From Herbaspirillum aquaticum (lineage in GTDB: Bacteria; Pseudomonadota; Gammaproteobacteria; Burkholderiales; Burkholderiaceae_D), in assembly GCF_002213425.1 (NCBI RefSeq), contig NZ_NJGV01000018.1:94846-158845 (forward strand): DNA of 64,000 nucleotides, written 5' to 3'. Under the pieces are notes generated by a model. The model was given only the letters and a program-made list of their open reading frames with translations. It was not told where the DNA came from and searched no databases. The position numbers were made by a program, and so were the translations under genes. Of the stretch, positions 43,486 to 54,404 are shown one piece after another. Positions within the stretch are counted from its first letter, which is position 1; each line of letters starts with the position of its first letter.

Positions 43486-44856
43486 ATGCTAGACAACCTG
43501 ACCCAACGCCTCGCCAAAGTCGTCAAAACCATGCGCGGCGAGGCGCGACTGACCGAATCCAATACCGCCGAGATGCTGCGCGAAGTGCGCCTGGCCCTGC
43601 TGGAGGCCGACGTGGCCCTGCCCGCCGTGCGCGAATTCATCGCCAAGGTGAAGGAAAAAGCCATGGGCGAAGAGGTCATCGGCTCGCTCACCCCCGGCCA
43701 GGCGCTGGTGGGCGTGGTCCAGCGCGAGCTGGCCAGCCTGATGGGTGCCGACCTCGGTGCCGAAGCCTCGCAACTGAACTTTGCCACCCAGCCACCCGCC
43801 ATCATCCTGATGGCCGGCCTGCAGGGTGCCGGTAAAACCACCACCGTCGGCAAACTCGCCAAATACCTGCGCGAGAACAAGAAGAAAAAGGTCCTGACCG
43901 TCTCCGCCGACGTCTACCGCCCGGCCGCCATCGGCCAGTTGCAGACCGTGACCGGCCAGGCCGGCGCCGACTTCTTCCCCAGCCAGCCGACCGACAAGCC
44001 GGTCGACATCGCCCTGGCCGCACTGGATTACGCCAAGAAGCACCACCACGAAGTCCTGATCGTCGACACTGCCGGCCGCCTGGGCATCGACCAGGCCATG
44101 ATGGACGAAATCCGCGCCGTGCACGCCGCCATCAAGCCCATCGAAACCCTGTTCGTGGTCGACGCCATGCTGGGCCAGGATGCCATCAACACCGCCAAGG
44201 CCTTCAACGACGCCCTGCCGCTGACCGGCGTGGTGCTCACCAAGCTGGACGGCGACTCGCGCGGCGGTGCTGCGCTGTCGGTGCGCCACATCACCGGCAA
44301 GCCCATCAAGTTCGCCGGTGTGGCCGAAAAGCTCGATGGCCTGGAAGCCTTCGATCCCTCGCGCATGGCCAACCGCATCCTCGGCATGGGCGACATCCTG
44401 GCGCTGGTGGAAGAGGCGCGCAAGGGTGTGGACATGGAAGCCGCGCAGGACCTGGCACACAAGATCAAGGGCGGCGGCAAGTTCGACCTCAATGACTTCA
44501 AGGCCCAGCTGTCGCAGATGAAGAAGATGGGCGGCCTCACCAGCCTGCTGGACAAGCTGCCGGCCCAAATGCAGGCCGCCGCCGGCAACGCCAACATGGA
44601 CCAGGCCGAGAAACAGGTGCGCCGCATGGAAGGCATCATCAACTCCATGACCCCGCAGGAACGCGCCAAGCCGGAACTGATCAAGGCCACCCGCAAGCGC
44701 CGCATCGCCGCCGGTGCCGGCGTGCAGGTGCAGGAAGTCAACCGCATGCTCTCACAGTTCGAGCAGATGCAATCGATGATGAAGAAGCTCAAGGGTGGCG
44801 GCATGATGAAGATGATGCGCGGCATGAAGGGCATGCTGCCAGGCGGCATGCGCTGA
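43486..44856 (+). CDS. ffh: Signal recognition particle protein Ffh
   Basis: 456 residues from MLDNLTQRLAKVVKT (ATG 43486). N domain, then the GTPase G domain with GLQGAGKTTTVGKLAKYL (G1), DTAGR (G3), TKLDGDSRGGAAL (G4) and the C-terminal Met-rich M domain (MLSQFEQMQSMMKKLKGGGM in pieces). It binds signal sequences and 4.5S RNA for co-translational targeting. Confidence 0.97.
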   Translation: MLDNLTQRLAKVVKTMRGEARLTESNTAEMLREVRLALLEADVALPAVREFIAKVKEKAMGEEVIGSLTPGQALVGVVQRELASLMGADLGAEASQLNFATQPPAIILMAGLQGAGKTTTVGKLAKYLRENKKKKVLTVSADVYRPAAIGQLQTVTGQAGADFFPSQPTDKPVDIALAALDYAKKHHHEVLIVDTAGRLGIDQAMMDEIRAVHAAIKPIETLFVVDAMLGQDAINTAKAFNDALPLTGVVLTKLDGDSRGGAALSVRHITGKPIKFAGVAEKLDGLEAFDPSRMANRILGMGDILALVEEARKGVDMEAAQDLAHKIKGGGKFDLNDFKAQLSQMKKMGGLTSLLDKLPAQMQAAAGNANMDQAEKQVRRMEGIINSMTPQERAKPELIKATRKRRIAAGAGVQVQEVNRMLSQFEQMQSMMKKLKGGGMMKMMRGMKGMLPGGMR

Positions 44857-45271
44857 CGACATCGACCGCAAAGCCTTGCTGGACAAGGCTTTGCGCCCCT
44901 CCTGCACGACCTCCGGAGGTCTCTTCATCCGCCGGAAAACTCCCCTCCCCCGCTTTTTCCTTCGGTTTTCCAGGCCTGCTCCGGTCTCTGCGGATGCGTT
45001 TTCTGCCCGCGTCACGCGCACGAAAACATGCCCTTCTTTCATCGCTTTTCCTTCACCTCCGAGATCGCCAAAGCAGCCCTTTCCCGGACTTGTGCGATCC
45101 GCCGCGATCCCTTTACCGGCGCGGCTTGACGGCGGATCGGGGCGGCTCGTTGTTTCCTGGCGCTTTCACTGGAAAATCCGCTAAAAAATACTTGCGTGGC
45201 CGTGCAAAGAGCACCACTATTAGCGGTGCGTAAATGACGCATTCATCTCATTCTTGTGAGGAGTCTTTCCG
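44857..45271. other. Intergenic region between ffh and the SWIB gene
   Basis: 415 bases. After a perfect 9-base hairpin (AAAGCCTTG 44870-44878 / CAAGGCTTT 44884-44892) it is pyrimidine-rich, and no coding frame is convincing. AGGAG precedes the next gene at 45260-45264. Confidence 0.5.
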
Positions 45272-45751
45272 ATGGCCACAGCAAAAAAAGCAGCAGCCGC
45301 AGTAAAGAAGCCAGCAGCAAAACCCGCAACCAAACCTGCCGCCAAAGCAGCCGCCAAACCGGCCGCCAAAGCCGCCGCTCCCAAGGCAGCAGCCAAGCCT
45401 GCAGCAAAGGCAGCGCCGAAAGCCGCACCGAAGGCCGCTCCCAAGGCAGCCGCTCCCAAGAAGGCCGCTGCAAAACCCGCCGCCAAGCCCGCAGCAAAGC
45501 GCACTCCCAATGCCGCCTTCATGAAGCCGCTGACACCGTCGGCTGCCCTGGGCGAAGTGGTCGGCGCCAAGCCGCTGCCGCGCACGGAAGTGACCAAGAA
45601 GGTCTGGGAATACATCAAGAAGCACAAGCTGCAAAACGCCGAAAACAAGCGCAACATCGATGCCGACGACAAGCTCAAGGCAATCTTCGGTGGCAAGAAG
45701 CAAGTCACGATGTTTGAAATGACCAAGCTGATCTCGGCTCACCTGAGCTGA
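45272..45751 (+). CDS. SWIB/MDM2-domain protein with H1-like Lys/Ala-rich N-terminus
   Basis: 159 residues. Residues 1-75 are Ala/Lys/Pro repeats (PAAKAAAPKAAAKPAAK type) like histone H1 tails. Residues about 78-158 form a SWIB domain: FMKPLTPSAALGEVVGAKPL, VWEYIKKHKLQNAENKRNI and IFGGKKQVTMFEMTKLI. SWIB domains in bacteria occur with topoisomerase I or alone in chlamydiae and betaproteobacteria, and probably act in DNA compaction. Ribosome site GTGAGGAGTC. Confidence 0.93.
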   Translation: MATAKKAAAAVKKPAAKPATKPAAKAAAKPAAKAAAPKAAAKPAAKAAPKAAPKAAPKAAAPKKAAAKPAAKPAAKRTPNAAFMKPLTPSAALGEVVGAKPLPRTEVTKKVWEYIKKHKLQNAENKRNIDADDKLKAIFGGKKQVTMFEMTKLISAHLS

Positions 45752-46092
45752 TCGACGCCCGCGGTTTGCAAGCGACTTGCAAACAAAAACGCCCGCAGAT
45801 GTCATGCGGGCGTTTTTGTTTCCGGATGTTTCAGAGCGGGCCGGCTTGCTCGCCGGCTTTCCTCTTGTCTGACGCCTCTTGCAGCGCTTCTCTGATGGCG
45901 ACCAGGCCTGTCACCGCCTACCATGGCGGTTCTGCAGGGTGTGGCACCGGCCGCAAAGGCCGCTTTCAGCGTTCCAGCTCACATCGTCACCGGCAGAACT
46001 GAATAAAAGAACCGAAAACCGGAAACCGGGTCTATCCCTGTGCCATCCACTGATGAGCCTGGACGCTCATGACCAAGAGAAAGGAAATGACC
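45752..46092. other. Intergenic region after the SWIB gene
   Basis: 341 bases; apart from the terminator at 45781-45821 no feature is seen. ATGs at 46069 and 46087 precede the chosen start of the next gene. Confidence 0.5.
45781..45821. terminator. Terminator after the SWIB gene
   Basis: Perfect 17-base arms (AAACAAAAACGCCCGCA and its complement) around a 7-base loop, including a T5 run. Confidence 0.95.
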
Positions 46093-46500
46093 ATGCCAAA
46101 CCAATCCGCCACCCTGCGTCACCAACTGCTGCGTTCGGCCAGCGCCCTCGTGATCGGCCTGGCCGCCCTGAGCGGTGCATCGCACGTGTTCGCTGCGGGC
46201 AAGGCCGGCAATTCGGAATACCAGCAGCAGATCGCCGCCTGCAAGAGCGGTGCCTCCACCGAAGACCGCGCTACCTGCTTGCGTGAAGCCGGCGCCGCCC
46301 AGCAAGCCGCTGCACGCGGCACGCTGACCGATCCGGGTGCCGAGCAACTGAAGGAAAACGCCCTGCGCCGCTGTGAGGGCCTGCCGCAATCGGACCGCAT
46401 CGATTGCGAGAAGCGCGTCAACGGCCAAGGCAACAGCGAGGGCAGCGTTGCCTCGGGCGGCATCCTGCGCGAAACCGTGACCATCGTCCCGGCCAAGTAA
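46093..46500 (+). CDS. Periplasmic hypothetical protein
   Basis: 135 residues from ATG 46093, 8 bases after AGGA; ATGs at 46069 and 46087 are alternatives. A Sec signal peptide (ALVIGLAALSGASHVFAAG) is clear. The mature part has two Cys pairs (IAACKSGASTEDRATCLREA and RRCEGLPQSDRIDCEKRV), suggesting two small disulfide-closed helical motifs. Similar small secreted proteins are common in Burkholderiales; function unknown. Confidence 0.82.
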   Translation: MPNQSATLRHQLLRSASALVIGLAALSGASHVFAAGKAGNSEYQQQIAACKSGASTEDRATCLREAGAAQQAAARGTLTDPGAEQLKENALRRCEGLPQSDRIDCEKRVNGQGNSEGSVASGGILRETVTIVPAK

Positions 46501-46518
46501 TTTCGCTCTCCCCAAAAG

Positions 46519-46549
46519 CAAAGGCGGACGCCCATGGCGCCCGCCTTTG
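46519..46549. terminator. Bidirectional terminator between the periplasmic gene and proS
   Basis: AAAGGCGG-A-CGCC, loop, GGCG-C-CCGCCTTT with one mismatch, ending TTTG. Confidence 0.75.
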
Positions 46550-46570
46550 TCATTGCAGCCTGCGCAAAGA

Positions 46571-48298
46571 TCAGGCAGCCAGCTTGCCCTGGATGAAGGC
46601 CAGCGCCTCGGCCAGCGGCACCTGGGTGGCTTCGGCATCGCGGCGGCCCTGGTACTCGATGTTGCCATCCTTGAGGCCACGGTCACCGACGACGATGCGA
46701 TGCGGCACGCCGATCAGTTCCCAGTCGGCAAACATGGCGCCCGGACGCTCGCCACGGTCATCCAGCACCACATCCACACCGGCTTCGCTCAGTTGCGCGT
46801 ACAGCTTGTCGATCTCGGTCTTGACGGCTTCGCTGCGGTCATAGCCCATGGGGCAGAGCACCACTTCAAAGGGCGCAATCGAGGTCGGCCAGATGATGCC
46901 GCGATCGTCGAAATTCTGTTCGATGGCCGCGCCCAGGATACGGGTCACGCCGATGCCATAGCAGCCCATCACCAGCGGTTGCGGCTTGCCGGACTCATCC
47001 AGGTAGGTTGCCTTCATGGCTTCGGAATAGGTGGTGCCCAGTTGGAACACGTGGCCCACTTCGATGCCGCGCTGGATCGCCAGCACACCCTTGCCGTCCG
47101 GGGAAGCATCGCCTTCGACGACGTTGCGGATATCGGCCACCAGCGGCTCGGGCAGGTCGCGGCCCCAGTTGGCACCGGTGAAGTGGAAATCGGCTTCGTT
47201 GGCACCGCAGACGAAATCGGCCATGTTGGCCACCGTGCGGTCGGCCACCACCTTGACCGGCTTCTTGGTCCCGATCGGGCCCAGGTAGCCCGGCGGCGTG
47301 CCGAACCACTCGACGATTTCGGCTTCATTGGCGAAGCGGTAGGTGGACAGGCCCGGGATCTTGCTGGCCTTCACTTCGTTGAGCTCATGGTCGCCGCGCA
47401 GCAGCAGCAGCCAGATTTCCTTCTTGGCCGGATCTTCGTTGTCCACTGCCAGCACGATGGATTTGACGGTGCGCGCCAGCGGCAGGCCCAGCAGTTCAGC
47501 CACGGCCTCGCACTTGGACTTGCCGGGCGTGGCGGTCTTTTCCAGCGCCTGGGTGGCGGCAGCGCGGCTGCTGTCCACGGGCAGCGCTTCGGCCGCTTCC
47601 ATGTTGGCGGCGTAATCGGAGGTGGGGCAATACACCAGCGCGTCTTCACCGGTGGCTGCGATGACGTGGAATTCGTGCGAACCGGAACCGCCGATGGCAC
47701 CGTTGTCGGCTGCCACGGCGCGGAACTCCAGGCCGAAGCGGGTGAAGATGCGCACGTAGGCGTCATACATGGCCTGGTAGGACTTCTTCAAGCCATCGAC
47801 ATCGCGGTCGAAGGAGTAGGCATCCTTCATCGTGAATTCACGGCCGCGCATGAGGCCGAAACGCGGGCGGCGCTCGTCGCGGAACTTGGTCTGGATGTGA
47901 TAGAAGTTGACCGGCAATTGCTTGTAGCTGCGCAGCTCGGTGCGGGCCACGTCGGTGACCACTTCTTCCGAAGTCGGCTGGATGGCGAAGTCGCGGCCAT
48001 GGCGATCTTTCACGCGCATGAGCTCGGCGCCCATCTTGTTCCAGCGGCCGGTTTCCTGCCACAGCTCGGCCGGCTGCACGACCGGCATCAACAGCTCGAC
48101 GGCGCCGGCGCGGTTCATTTCCTCGCGCACGATGGCTTCGACCTTGCGAATCACGCGCAGACCCATGGGCATGTAGGTGTAGATGCCAGCCCCCAGACGC
48201 TTGATCATGCCGGCACGCATCATCAGCTTGTGGCTCACGATTTCAGCGTCGGACGGGGCTTCTTTCAGGGTGGAAATAAAAAAACGTGAGGCGCGCAT
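46571..48298 (-). CDS. proS: Prolyl-tRNA synthetase (bacterial type)
   Basis: 575 residues. Class II motifs: [16 protein letters not shown], motif 2 [25 protein letters not shown] (in pieces), and motif 3 [14 protein letters not shown] near 450. The YbaK-like editing insertion (about 225-390) is present ([20 protein letters not shown]). It charges tRNA-Pro; a tRNA-Pro gene lies in this window. Confidence 0.97.
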   Translation of the reverse strand: MRASRFFISTLKEAPSDAEIVSHKLMMRAGMIKRLGAGIYTYMPMGLRVIRKVEAIVREEMNRAGAVELLMPVVQPAELWQETGRWNKMGAELMRVKDRHGRDFAIQPTSEEVVTDVARTELRSYKQLPVNFYHIQTKFRDERRPRFGLMRGREFTMKDAYSFDRDVDGLKKSYQAMYDAYVRIFTRFGLEFRAVAADNGAIGGSGSHEFHVIAATGEDALVYCPTSDYAANMEAAEALPVDSSRAAATQALEKTATPGKSKCEAVAELLGLPLARTVKSIVLAVDNEDPAKKEIWLLLLRGDHELNEVKASKIPGLSTYRFANEAEIVEWFGTPPGYLGPIGTKKPVKVVADRTVANMADFVCGANEADFHFTGANWGRDLPEPLVADIRNVVEGDASPDGKGVLAIQRGIEVGHVFQLGTTYSEAMKATYLDESGKPQPLVMGCYGIGVTRILGAAIEQNFDDRGIIWPTSIAPFEVVLCPMGYDRSEAVKTEIDKLYAQLSEAGVDVVLDDRGERPGAMFADWELIGVPHRIVVGDRGLKDGNIEYQGRRDAEATQVPLAEALAFIQGKLAA

Positions 48299-48329
48299 GA
48301 CGGTCGGTTCTTTTTAAAAAGAGGAGGGT

Positions 48330-48335
48330 TATAAT
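48330..48335 (+). promoter_or_regulatory. Possible -10 for rppH
   Basis: TATAAT on the plus strand in the 226-base proS-rppH divergent gap; no good -35, so low confidence. Confidence 0.35.
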
Positions 48336-48524
48336 CGTTCCAATTTTAAAGGATTAGCTGGCTGATGCGCCCTTTCTTTGCAGATTTGCTCCTAGTTTCA
48401 ATGACATCCGTGCATCGATGTGATTGCTCCTGACCGCCTGGCGTACCGGCTTTGCCGCGTACGCCCGCAGTCGCATGAGCCTGCCTGAAAGGGACTTCCA
48501 GCCGCAGAAAGTTTGAGGATCACC

Positions 48525-49115
48525 ATGCTGGATCGAGAAGGCTTCCGCCCGAACGTCGGCATCATCCTGCTCAACGCCAATAACGAGGTGTGGTGGGGCA
48601 AGCGCGTACGCGAGCACTCCTGGCAATTCCCGCAAGGCGGCATCAAGCACGGCGAGACCCCCGAACAGGCGATGTTCCGGGAACTGGAAGAAGAGATCGG
48701 CCTGCGTGCCGAGCACGTCAAGATCATCGGCCGCACCCGTGACTGGCTGCGCTACGAAGTCCCCGATCATTTCATCAAGCGTGAAGTGCGCGGCCATTAC
48801 CGCGGCCAGAAGCAGATCTGGTTCCTGCTGCGCATGGTCGGGCGCGATTGCGATGTCAACCTGCGCGGCACCTCGCATCCGGAATTCGATGCCTGGCGCT
48901 GGCATGACTACTGGGTGCCGCTTGATGTGGTCATCGAGTTCAAGCGCGAGGTCTACCAGCAGGCGCTGCAGGAATTGTCGCGCTTCCTGAATCGTCCGGG
49001 CCACGGCCCGCGTCGTGCCGAACAATCCGGGCGCATTGCGCATCCCCACAAGAATCCGGGCCAGGCTGCACAAGCCCAGCCCTGCAACGGCGCGAGCACG
49101 CCGGAAACCAAGTGA
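48525..49115 (+). CDS. rppH: RNA pyrophosphohydrolase (Nudix)
   Basis: 196 residues from [20 protein letters not shown] (ATG 48525). The Nudix box spans residues 38-60 ([13 protein letters not shown], then [10 protein letters not shown]). It removes pyrophosphate from mRNA 5' ends, starting decay. The C-terminal 45 residues are a basic, Pro/Gln-rich tail. The stop overlaps the next start (GTGA). Confidence 0.95.
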   Translation: MLDREGFRPNVGIILLNANNEVWWGKRVREHSWQFPQGGIKHGETPEQAMFRELEEEIGLRAEHVKIIGRTRDWLRYEVPDHFIKREVRGHYRGQKQIWFLLRMVGRDCDVNLRGTSHPEFDAWRWHDYWVPLDVVIEFKREVYQQALQELSRFLNRPGHGPRRAEQSGRIAHPHKNPGQAAQAQPCNGASTPETK

Positions 49116-49699
49116 GTTCCATGCCCTCTTTCCAGCAACCTGAATCCCCACGCCCCCTGTTTTCCGTGCGCGGCCTGCGCCGCGCGGTACTGGCCTGCTC
49201 GCTGCTGGCGGCCTGCGCCGGCGCACTGGCGCAGAGCTTCGATGAAGAATTCGACGACGAGGAAAAGCCCTGGCAGGAAATCGCCGTGCAGTTGCCGCCG
49301 ACTCCCCAGGAGCAGAACCTGGCCGAGTTCTACCTCAGCCCGAATGCGACCATGAAGGCCTACATCGATACCAACTCGGTCTCGGTCGGCACCGACAAGG
49401 TGGTGCGCTACACCGTGGTCACCAAGACCGAAGGCGGTGCGGTCAACGTGATGTACGAAGGCATGCGCTGCGAGACCTGGGAAAAGAAGACCTACGCCTT
49501 CGGCCATCCCGATGGCAAATGGTCGCGCTCGCGTCGCGACAAGTGGCAGCCGATCCGCGATATCGGCGTCAATCGCATCGATGGCGCGCTGTTCAAGGAT
49601 TATTTTTGCGAAGGCAAGATCATTGCCGACAATGAGAACGTCAAGAGCATCGTCAATCGCCTCAAGACGCAGACACGTATTGATCCTGTGCGTCGCTGA
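49112..49699 (+). CDS. CNP1-like family protein
   Basis: 195 residues from GTG 49112 overlapping the rppH stop (an ATG at 49121 is also possible). N-terminal export signal ([20 protein letters not shown]; a lipobox-like LAAC is present). The domain reads [40 protein letters not shown] and [17 protein letters not shown], matching the CNP1-like family first described from neisserial cryptic protein 1. Envelope location; role unknown. Confidence 0.85.
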   Translation: MSSMPSFQQPESPRPLFSVRGLRRAVLACSLLAACAGALAQSFDEEFDDEEKPWQEIAVQLPPTPQEQNLAEFYLSPNATMKAYIDTNSVSVGTDKVVRYTVVTKTEGGAVNVMYEGMRCETWEKKTYAFGHPDGKWSRSRRDKWQPIRDIGVNRIDGALFKDYFCEGKIIADNENVKSIVNRLKTQTRIDPVRR

Positions 49700-49726
49700 T
49701 CGGTTTGCCGGTCTGAAGCACCCGAT

Positions 49727-49754
49727 AAAAAACGCGGCCTCGGCCGCGTTTTTT
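49727..49754. terminator. Terminator between CNP1-like gene and proB
   Basis: AAAAAACGCGGCC / GGCCGCGTTTTTT, effectively bidirectional. Confidence 0.92.
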
Positions 49755-49773
49755 GTTACCTGCACGAAATAAT

Positions 49774-49816
49774 TTATATCTTATATATCTTATATATCTT
49801 ATATATCGTATAAATC
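49774..49816. repeat. Tandem 9-base AT repeat
   Basis: TTATATC, then three exact TTATATATC units (49781-49807) and a degenerate GTATAAATC, in the gap between converging genes. Confidence 0.85.
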
Positions 49817-49846
49817 ATTACCATCGCGCAACGTGATGCATCGCCT

Positions 49847-50965
49847 TCACAGCAGCACCAGGTTATCCCGATGCACCAGTTCCGGCTCCTCGACGAATCC
49901 CAGGATGGCCTGGATCTCCGAGGAAGGATGGCGGATGATGCGGCGCGCATCCGAGCTGTTGTAGTTGCTCATGCCGCGCGCGATGGCGCGGCCGCTCTCG
50001 TCCACGCAGGTAATCACGTCGCCCCGGCCGAACTCGCCCGAGACCTCCACCACGCCGATGGGCAGCAGCGACTTGCCTTCCAGGCTCAGCTTCTGCACCG
50101 CGCCGGCATCGAGCACAACGCGGCCGGCGGTCTTCAGGTGATCGGCCATCCATTGCTTGCGCGCGGTCAGTTGCGCGGTCTCGGCGTTGAGCTGGGTACC
50201 GATGGCTTCTCCCGCAGCCAGGCGCGTGAGGACCTGCTCCTCACGGCCCCAGGCGATCACGGTATGCGCGCCGGAGGTGGCGGCGCGCTTAGCGGCCAGG
50301 ATCTTGGTCAGCATGCCGCCACGGCCAATGCCGGTACCGGTGCCGCCTGCGATGAGTTCCAGCGAGGGGTCGCCCGCACGCGCTTCGGAAATGAGGGTGG
50401 CCGTCGGATCCTTGCGCGGATCGGCGGTGAACAGGCCCGGCTGGTCGGTGAGGATGATGAGTGCTTCGGCTTCGATCAGGTTGGCCACCAGGGCGCCCAA
50501 GGTATCGTTGTCGCCGAACTTGATCTCGTCGGTGACCACCGTGTCGTTCTCGTTGATGACCGGCACCACGCCCAGTTGCAGCAGGGCGAACAGGGTGGAG
50601 CGGGCATTGAGGTAGCGTTCGCGGTCAGCCAGGTCGGCGTGGGTCAGCAGCACCTGCGCGGTGTGCAGGTCGTGCTTGCGGAAACTGGTTTCGTAGATCT
50701 GCGCCAGGCCCATCTGGCCGACAGCCGCACAAGCCTGCAGGTGATGGATGCCGGTCGGGCGCTTGTCGAAGCCCAGGCGCTGCATGCCTTCGGCCACCGC
50801 GCCCGAACTCACCAGCACCACTTCCTTGCCGAGCGCACGCAGTTGCGCGATCTGTTCCGCCCAGCGGGCGATGGCGTTGGCGTCCAGGCCCTTGCCATCA
50901 TTGGTGACCAGGGAAGAGCCAACCTTGATGATGAGTCGCTTGGCGCGTTGAATGACCGATTGCAT
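49847..50965 (-). CDS. proB: Glutamate 5-kinase
   Basis: 372 residues. Amino-acid-kinase domain: [55 protein letters not shown] and [20 protein letters not shown]-terminal PUA domain (about 280-360: [38 protein letters not shown]). First step of proline synthesis. It follows obgE with the same orientation, the standard rplU-rpmA-obgE-proB order. Confidence 0.97.
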   Translation of the reverse strand: MQSVIQRAKRLIIKVGSSLVTNDGKGLDANAIARWAEQIAQLRALGKEVVLVSSGAVAEGMQRLGFDKRPTGIHHLQACAAVGQMGLAQIYETSFRKHDLHTAQVLLTHADLADRERYLNARSTLFALLQLGVVPVINENDTVVTDEIKFGDNDTLGALVANLIEAEALIILTDQPGLFTADPRKDPTATLISEARAGDPSLELIAGGTGTGIGRGGMLTKILAAKRAATSGAHTVIAWGREEQVLTRLAAGEAIGTQLNAETAQLTARKQWMADHLKTAGRVVLDAGAVQKLSLEGKSLLPIGVVEVSGEFGRGDVITCVDESGRAIARGMSNYNSSDARRIIRHPSSEIQAILGFVEEPELVHRDNLVLL

Positions 50966-51081
50966 AGTGTTCCGGGTTCTGATTCTTCTGGGAGCGGTCG
51001 GAAAATCCGACAGGCAGAGATGATAGCCCGAACCGCCCCCGCGCGCAGCCCCAAGAAGGATCAGGGCCGCGGCGCAATGAA

Positions 51082-52203
<1,122 letters not shown>

Positions 52204-52323
52204 TCATGGGTCATGGGAGCCGCTAACAAAACGTCGATGCATCCTCGGCCCTGGTCAGGACCCACCCCGGCGCTTCCGACGGAAGGCCGGGCTCGGCGCT
52301 TTGTTGACGGCTCTTCAAAAATC

Positions 52324-52355
52324 AAAAAGGCTCCACCACCGGCAGAGCCTTTTTT
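52324..52355 (-). terminator. Terminator between rpmA and obgE
   Basis: Minus strand: AGGCTCTGCC...GGAGCCT with stem GGCTC/GAGCC extended by A/T pairs, then TTTTT. Confidence 0.7.
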
Positions 52356-52393
52356 ATGCCTGGTTTCCGGGCGAACCCGGATGACAGGAACGC

Positions 52394-52651
52394 TTACGCC
52401 GTAACGACGGTAGCGTATTGACGCTGTTGCAGGCCCTTGACAACGAACTTGACCTTGCCGTCCTTCAGGGCGAACAGGGTGTGGTCCTTGCCGACGCCGA
52501 CGTTTTCGCCAGCGTGGACGCGGGTGCCGCGTTGACGGACGATGATGCCGCCAGCGTTGATCACTTGGCCGCCATAAACCTTGACGCCCAGGCGTTTCGA
52601 TTCTGAGTCACGGCCGTTGCGCGTAGTGCCGCCGCCTTTTTTGTGTGCCAT
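52394..52651 (-). CDS. rpmA: 50S ribosomal protein L27
   Basis: 85 residues. [18 protein letters not shown] is the unmistakable L27 N-terminus that reaches the peptidyl-transferase centre; [20 protein letters not shown] and [14 protein letters not shown] follow. It lies 48 bases downstream of rplU. Confidence 0.98.
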   Translation of the reverse strand: MAHKKGGGTTRNGRDSESKRLGVKVYGGQVINAGGIIVRQRGTRVHAGENVGVGKDHTLFALKDGKVKFVVKGLQQRQYATVVTA

Positions 52652-52699
52652 TTAAAACTCCTTGATGACTTTGGATGAGCAGTTCGTTCGGGTCAACGC

Positions 52700-53011
52700 T
52701 TAGGCGTTGATCGAGACGATTTGCAGTTCGGTGTAGTTCTGACGATGGCCTTGACGCTTTTGGTAGTGCTTGCGACGACGCATCTTGAAGATGCGGACCT
52801 TGTCATGGCGACCTTGTGCTACCACAGTAGCCAGCACCGTAGCACCTGCGACCAGCGGCGCACCGAACTTCACGGTTTCGCCTGCGCCCACTGCGAGCAC
52901 TTGATCCAAAGTGATTTCGGAGCCAATGTCAGCCGGTATCTGTTCTACTTTGAGTTTTTCGCCAGCAGCAACTTTGTATTGTTTGCCGCCGGTTTTTATG
53001 ACCGCGTACAT
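52700..53011 (-). CDS. rplU: 50S ribosomal protein L21
   Basis: 103 residues from [18 protein letters not shown] (ATG 53011); the longer open frame upstream includes the promoter. C-terminal [20 protein letters not shown] binds 23S rRNA. First gene of rplU-rpmA-obgE-proB. Confidence 0.98.
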   Translation of the reverse strand: MYAVIKTGGKQYKVAAGEKLKVEQIPADIGSEITLDQVLAVGAGETVKFGAPLVAGATVLATVVAQGRHDKVRIFKMRRRKHYQKRQGHRQNYTELQIVSINA

Positions 53012-53096
53012 GTGAAACCTCACGAATGAATGAATAAGAACGATTTTTCCCTTGCCGCGCCCGTCGAAAACCCATGGCGAAACAGGAAAACCGCAA

Positions 53097-53125
53097 ATTA
53101 TACAGGCACTTAGCCGCACGGTCAA
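53097..53125 (-). promoter_or_regulatory. rplU-rpmA promoter
   Basis: Minus-strand TTGACC (53125-53120), 17-base spacer, TATAAT (53102-53097): nearly consensus sigma-70, as expected for ribosomal protein genes. Confidence 0.8.
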
Positions 53126-53256
53126 AAGGCTTGACACTTTGGCCGACCTCTGTACAACACAGTTTCCGGCAGGACAATGCAAGCGGACTTGCTCGCCTGA
53201 CAACACCCGGCAACACGGCGGCAATGAAAAACCTGCGGTTCCTGCCCGCATGCTCT

Positions 53257-53287
53257 TTGGCGTGCTGCCTGCTTGTCATCGTATAAT
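53257..53287 (+). promoter_or_regulatory. ispB promoter
   Basis: TTGGCG (53257-53262) and consensus TATAAT (53282-53287) with a 19-base spacer. It would place the transcript start about 26 bases before the TTG at 53320. Confidence 0.5.
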
Positions 53288-53319
53288 CCCGGTAATAACC
53301 ATTTCCCACAGGTTCCGCC

Positions 53320-54309
53320 TTGTCTGCCGCCGTACAAAACGCTTCGCAACAAACCATCATGCATCCGATCGTCGCCGACATGGAGGCGGTCAACGCAGTC
53401 ATCCGCCGGCAGCTGTACTCGGAGGTGCCGCTGGTCAACCAGGTCGCCGAATACATCATCAGTGCGGGCGGCAAGCGCCTGCGCCCGGTGCTGGTGGTGC
53501 TCATCGCCAATGCCTTCGGCTACAAGGGCGAGCATCACCACTCGCTGGCGGCCGTGATCGAATTCATTCATACCGCCACCCTGCTGCATGACGATGTGGT
53601 CGACGAATCGTCGCTCCGCCGTGGCAAGCAGACCGCCAATGCCATGTTCGGCAATGCCGCCTCGGTGCTGGTGGGCGACTTCCTGTATTCGCGGGCCTTC
53701 CAGATGATGGTGGCGGTGGGCAACCCGCGGGTGATGGAAATCGTGGCCGACGCCACCAACGTCATCGCCGAAGGCGAGGTGTTGCAGCTGCTCAACATGC
53801 ACAATCCGGATGTGGATGAAGCCGGCTACCTGCAGGTGATCCGCTCCAAGACGGCCAAGCTGTTCGAGGCCGCCAGCCAGATCGGCGCCCTGATTGCGGG
53901 CGCTGACGAAGCCGGCATCGAAGCCGCCGGCGAATATGGCCGCTCCATCGGCACCGCCTTCCAGCTGATCGACGACGTGCTGGATTATTCCGGCAACAGC
54001 GCCGAGATCGGCAAGAACGTCGGCGACGACCTGCGCGAAGGCAAGCCTACGCTGCCGCTGATCTGGCTGATGCAACATGGCACCCCGCAGCAGCGCGAAC
54101 TGGTGCGCACCTGCATCGAGAACGGTGACGAACAGCATTTCGACGAAGTACTGTCGGCCATCACCCATTCGGGCGCCCTGGCTTATACCCGCGAACAGGC
54201 GGAAATCGCCGCCCGGCGCGCTGCGGATGCAATTATTTCACTTCCCGATAGCCAATTCAAAAAATCCCTGTTAGAATTATCGGCTTTCGCAGTAGATCGA
54301 AATCACTGA
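53320..54309 (+). CDS. ispB: Octaprenyl diphosphate synthase
   Basis: 329 residues with a TTG start at 53320; an ATG at 53359 would remove 13 residues and is an alternative. Prenyl transferase motifs: AGGKRLRPVLVVL, first Asp-rich LLHDDVVDESSLRRGK, and second QLIDDVLDYSGN. It makes the C40-type side chain of ubiquinone. It is the last core gene before the tRNA-Pro and island. Confidence 0.95.
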   Translation: MSAAVQNASQQTIMHPIVADMEAVNAVIRRQLYSEVPLVNQVAEYIISAGGKRLRPVLVVLIANAFGYKGEHHHSLAAVIEFIHTATLLHDDVVDESSLRRGKQTANAMFGNAASVLVGDFLYSRAFQMMVAVGNPRVMEIVADATNVIAEGEVLQLLNMHNPDVDEAGYLQVIRSKTAKLFEAASQIGALIAGADEAGIEAAGEYGRSIGTAFQLIDDVLDYSGNSAEIGKNVGDDLREGKPTLPLIWLMQHGTPQQRELVRTCIENGDEQHFDEVLSAITHSGALAYTREQAEIAARRAADAIISLPDSQFKKSLLELSAFAVDRNH

Positions 54310-54325
54310 CTTAGATCTCACTCGA

Positions 54326-54402
54326 CGGGGTGTAGCTTAGCCTGGTAGAGCGCTACGTTCGGGACGTAGAGGCCGGAGGTTCGAATCCTCTCACCCCGAC
54401 CA
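54326..54402 (+). tRNA. tRNA-Pro (anticodon CGG)
   Basis: 77 bases with encoded CCA. Acceptor CGGGGTG / CACCCCG; D-arm region GTAGCTTAGCCTGGTAGAG; anticodon stem CTACG / CGTAG enclosing loop TTCGGGA (anticodon CGG); T-arm GGAGG TTCGAAT CCTCT. It starts 16 bases after the ispB stop. The 3' end is the likely integration site of the adjacent island. Confidence 0.95.
54379..54402 (+). other. Candidate attachment site (attL core) in tRNA-Pro 3' end
   Basis: A tyrosine recombinase gene begins 240 bases beyond the tRNA, the classic layout for islands that integrate at tRNA 3' ends. The second copy of the core would lie outside this window, so exact limits are unknown. Confidence 0.45.
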
Positions 54403-54404
54403 TT

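Larger units (their letters stand above)
53012..53319. other. Divergent region between rplU and ispB
   Basis: 308 bases with promoters both ways (53097-53125 minus; 53257-53287 and possibly 53131-53158 plus). No gene seen. Confidence 0.6.

Noticed and set aside
44876..45184. 102-codon frame after ffh
   Set aside because: Pyrimidine-rich noncoding sequence; no ribosome site and a Ser/Pro/Arg composition typical of chance frames.
49774..49816. AT-rich repeat as an origin or iteron array
   Set aside because: Only four or five 9-base units, no DnaA boxes and no rep or dnaA gene nearby.
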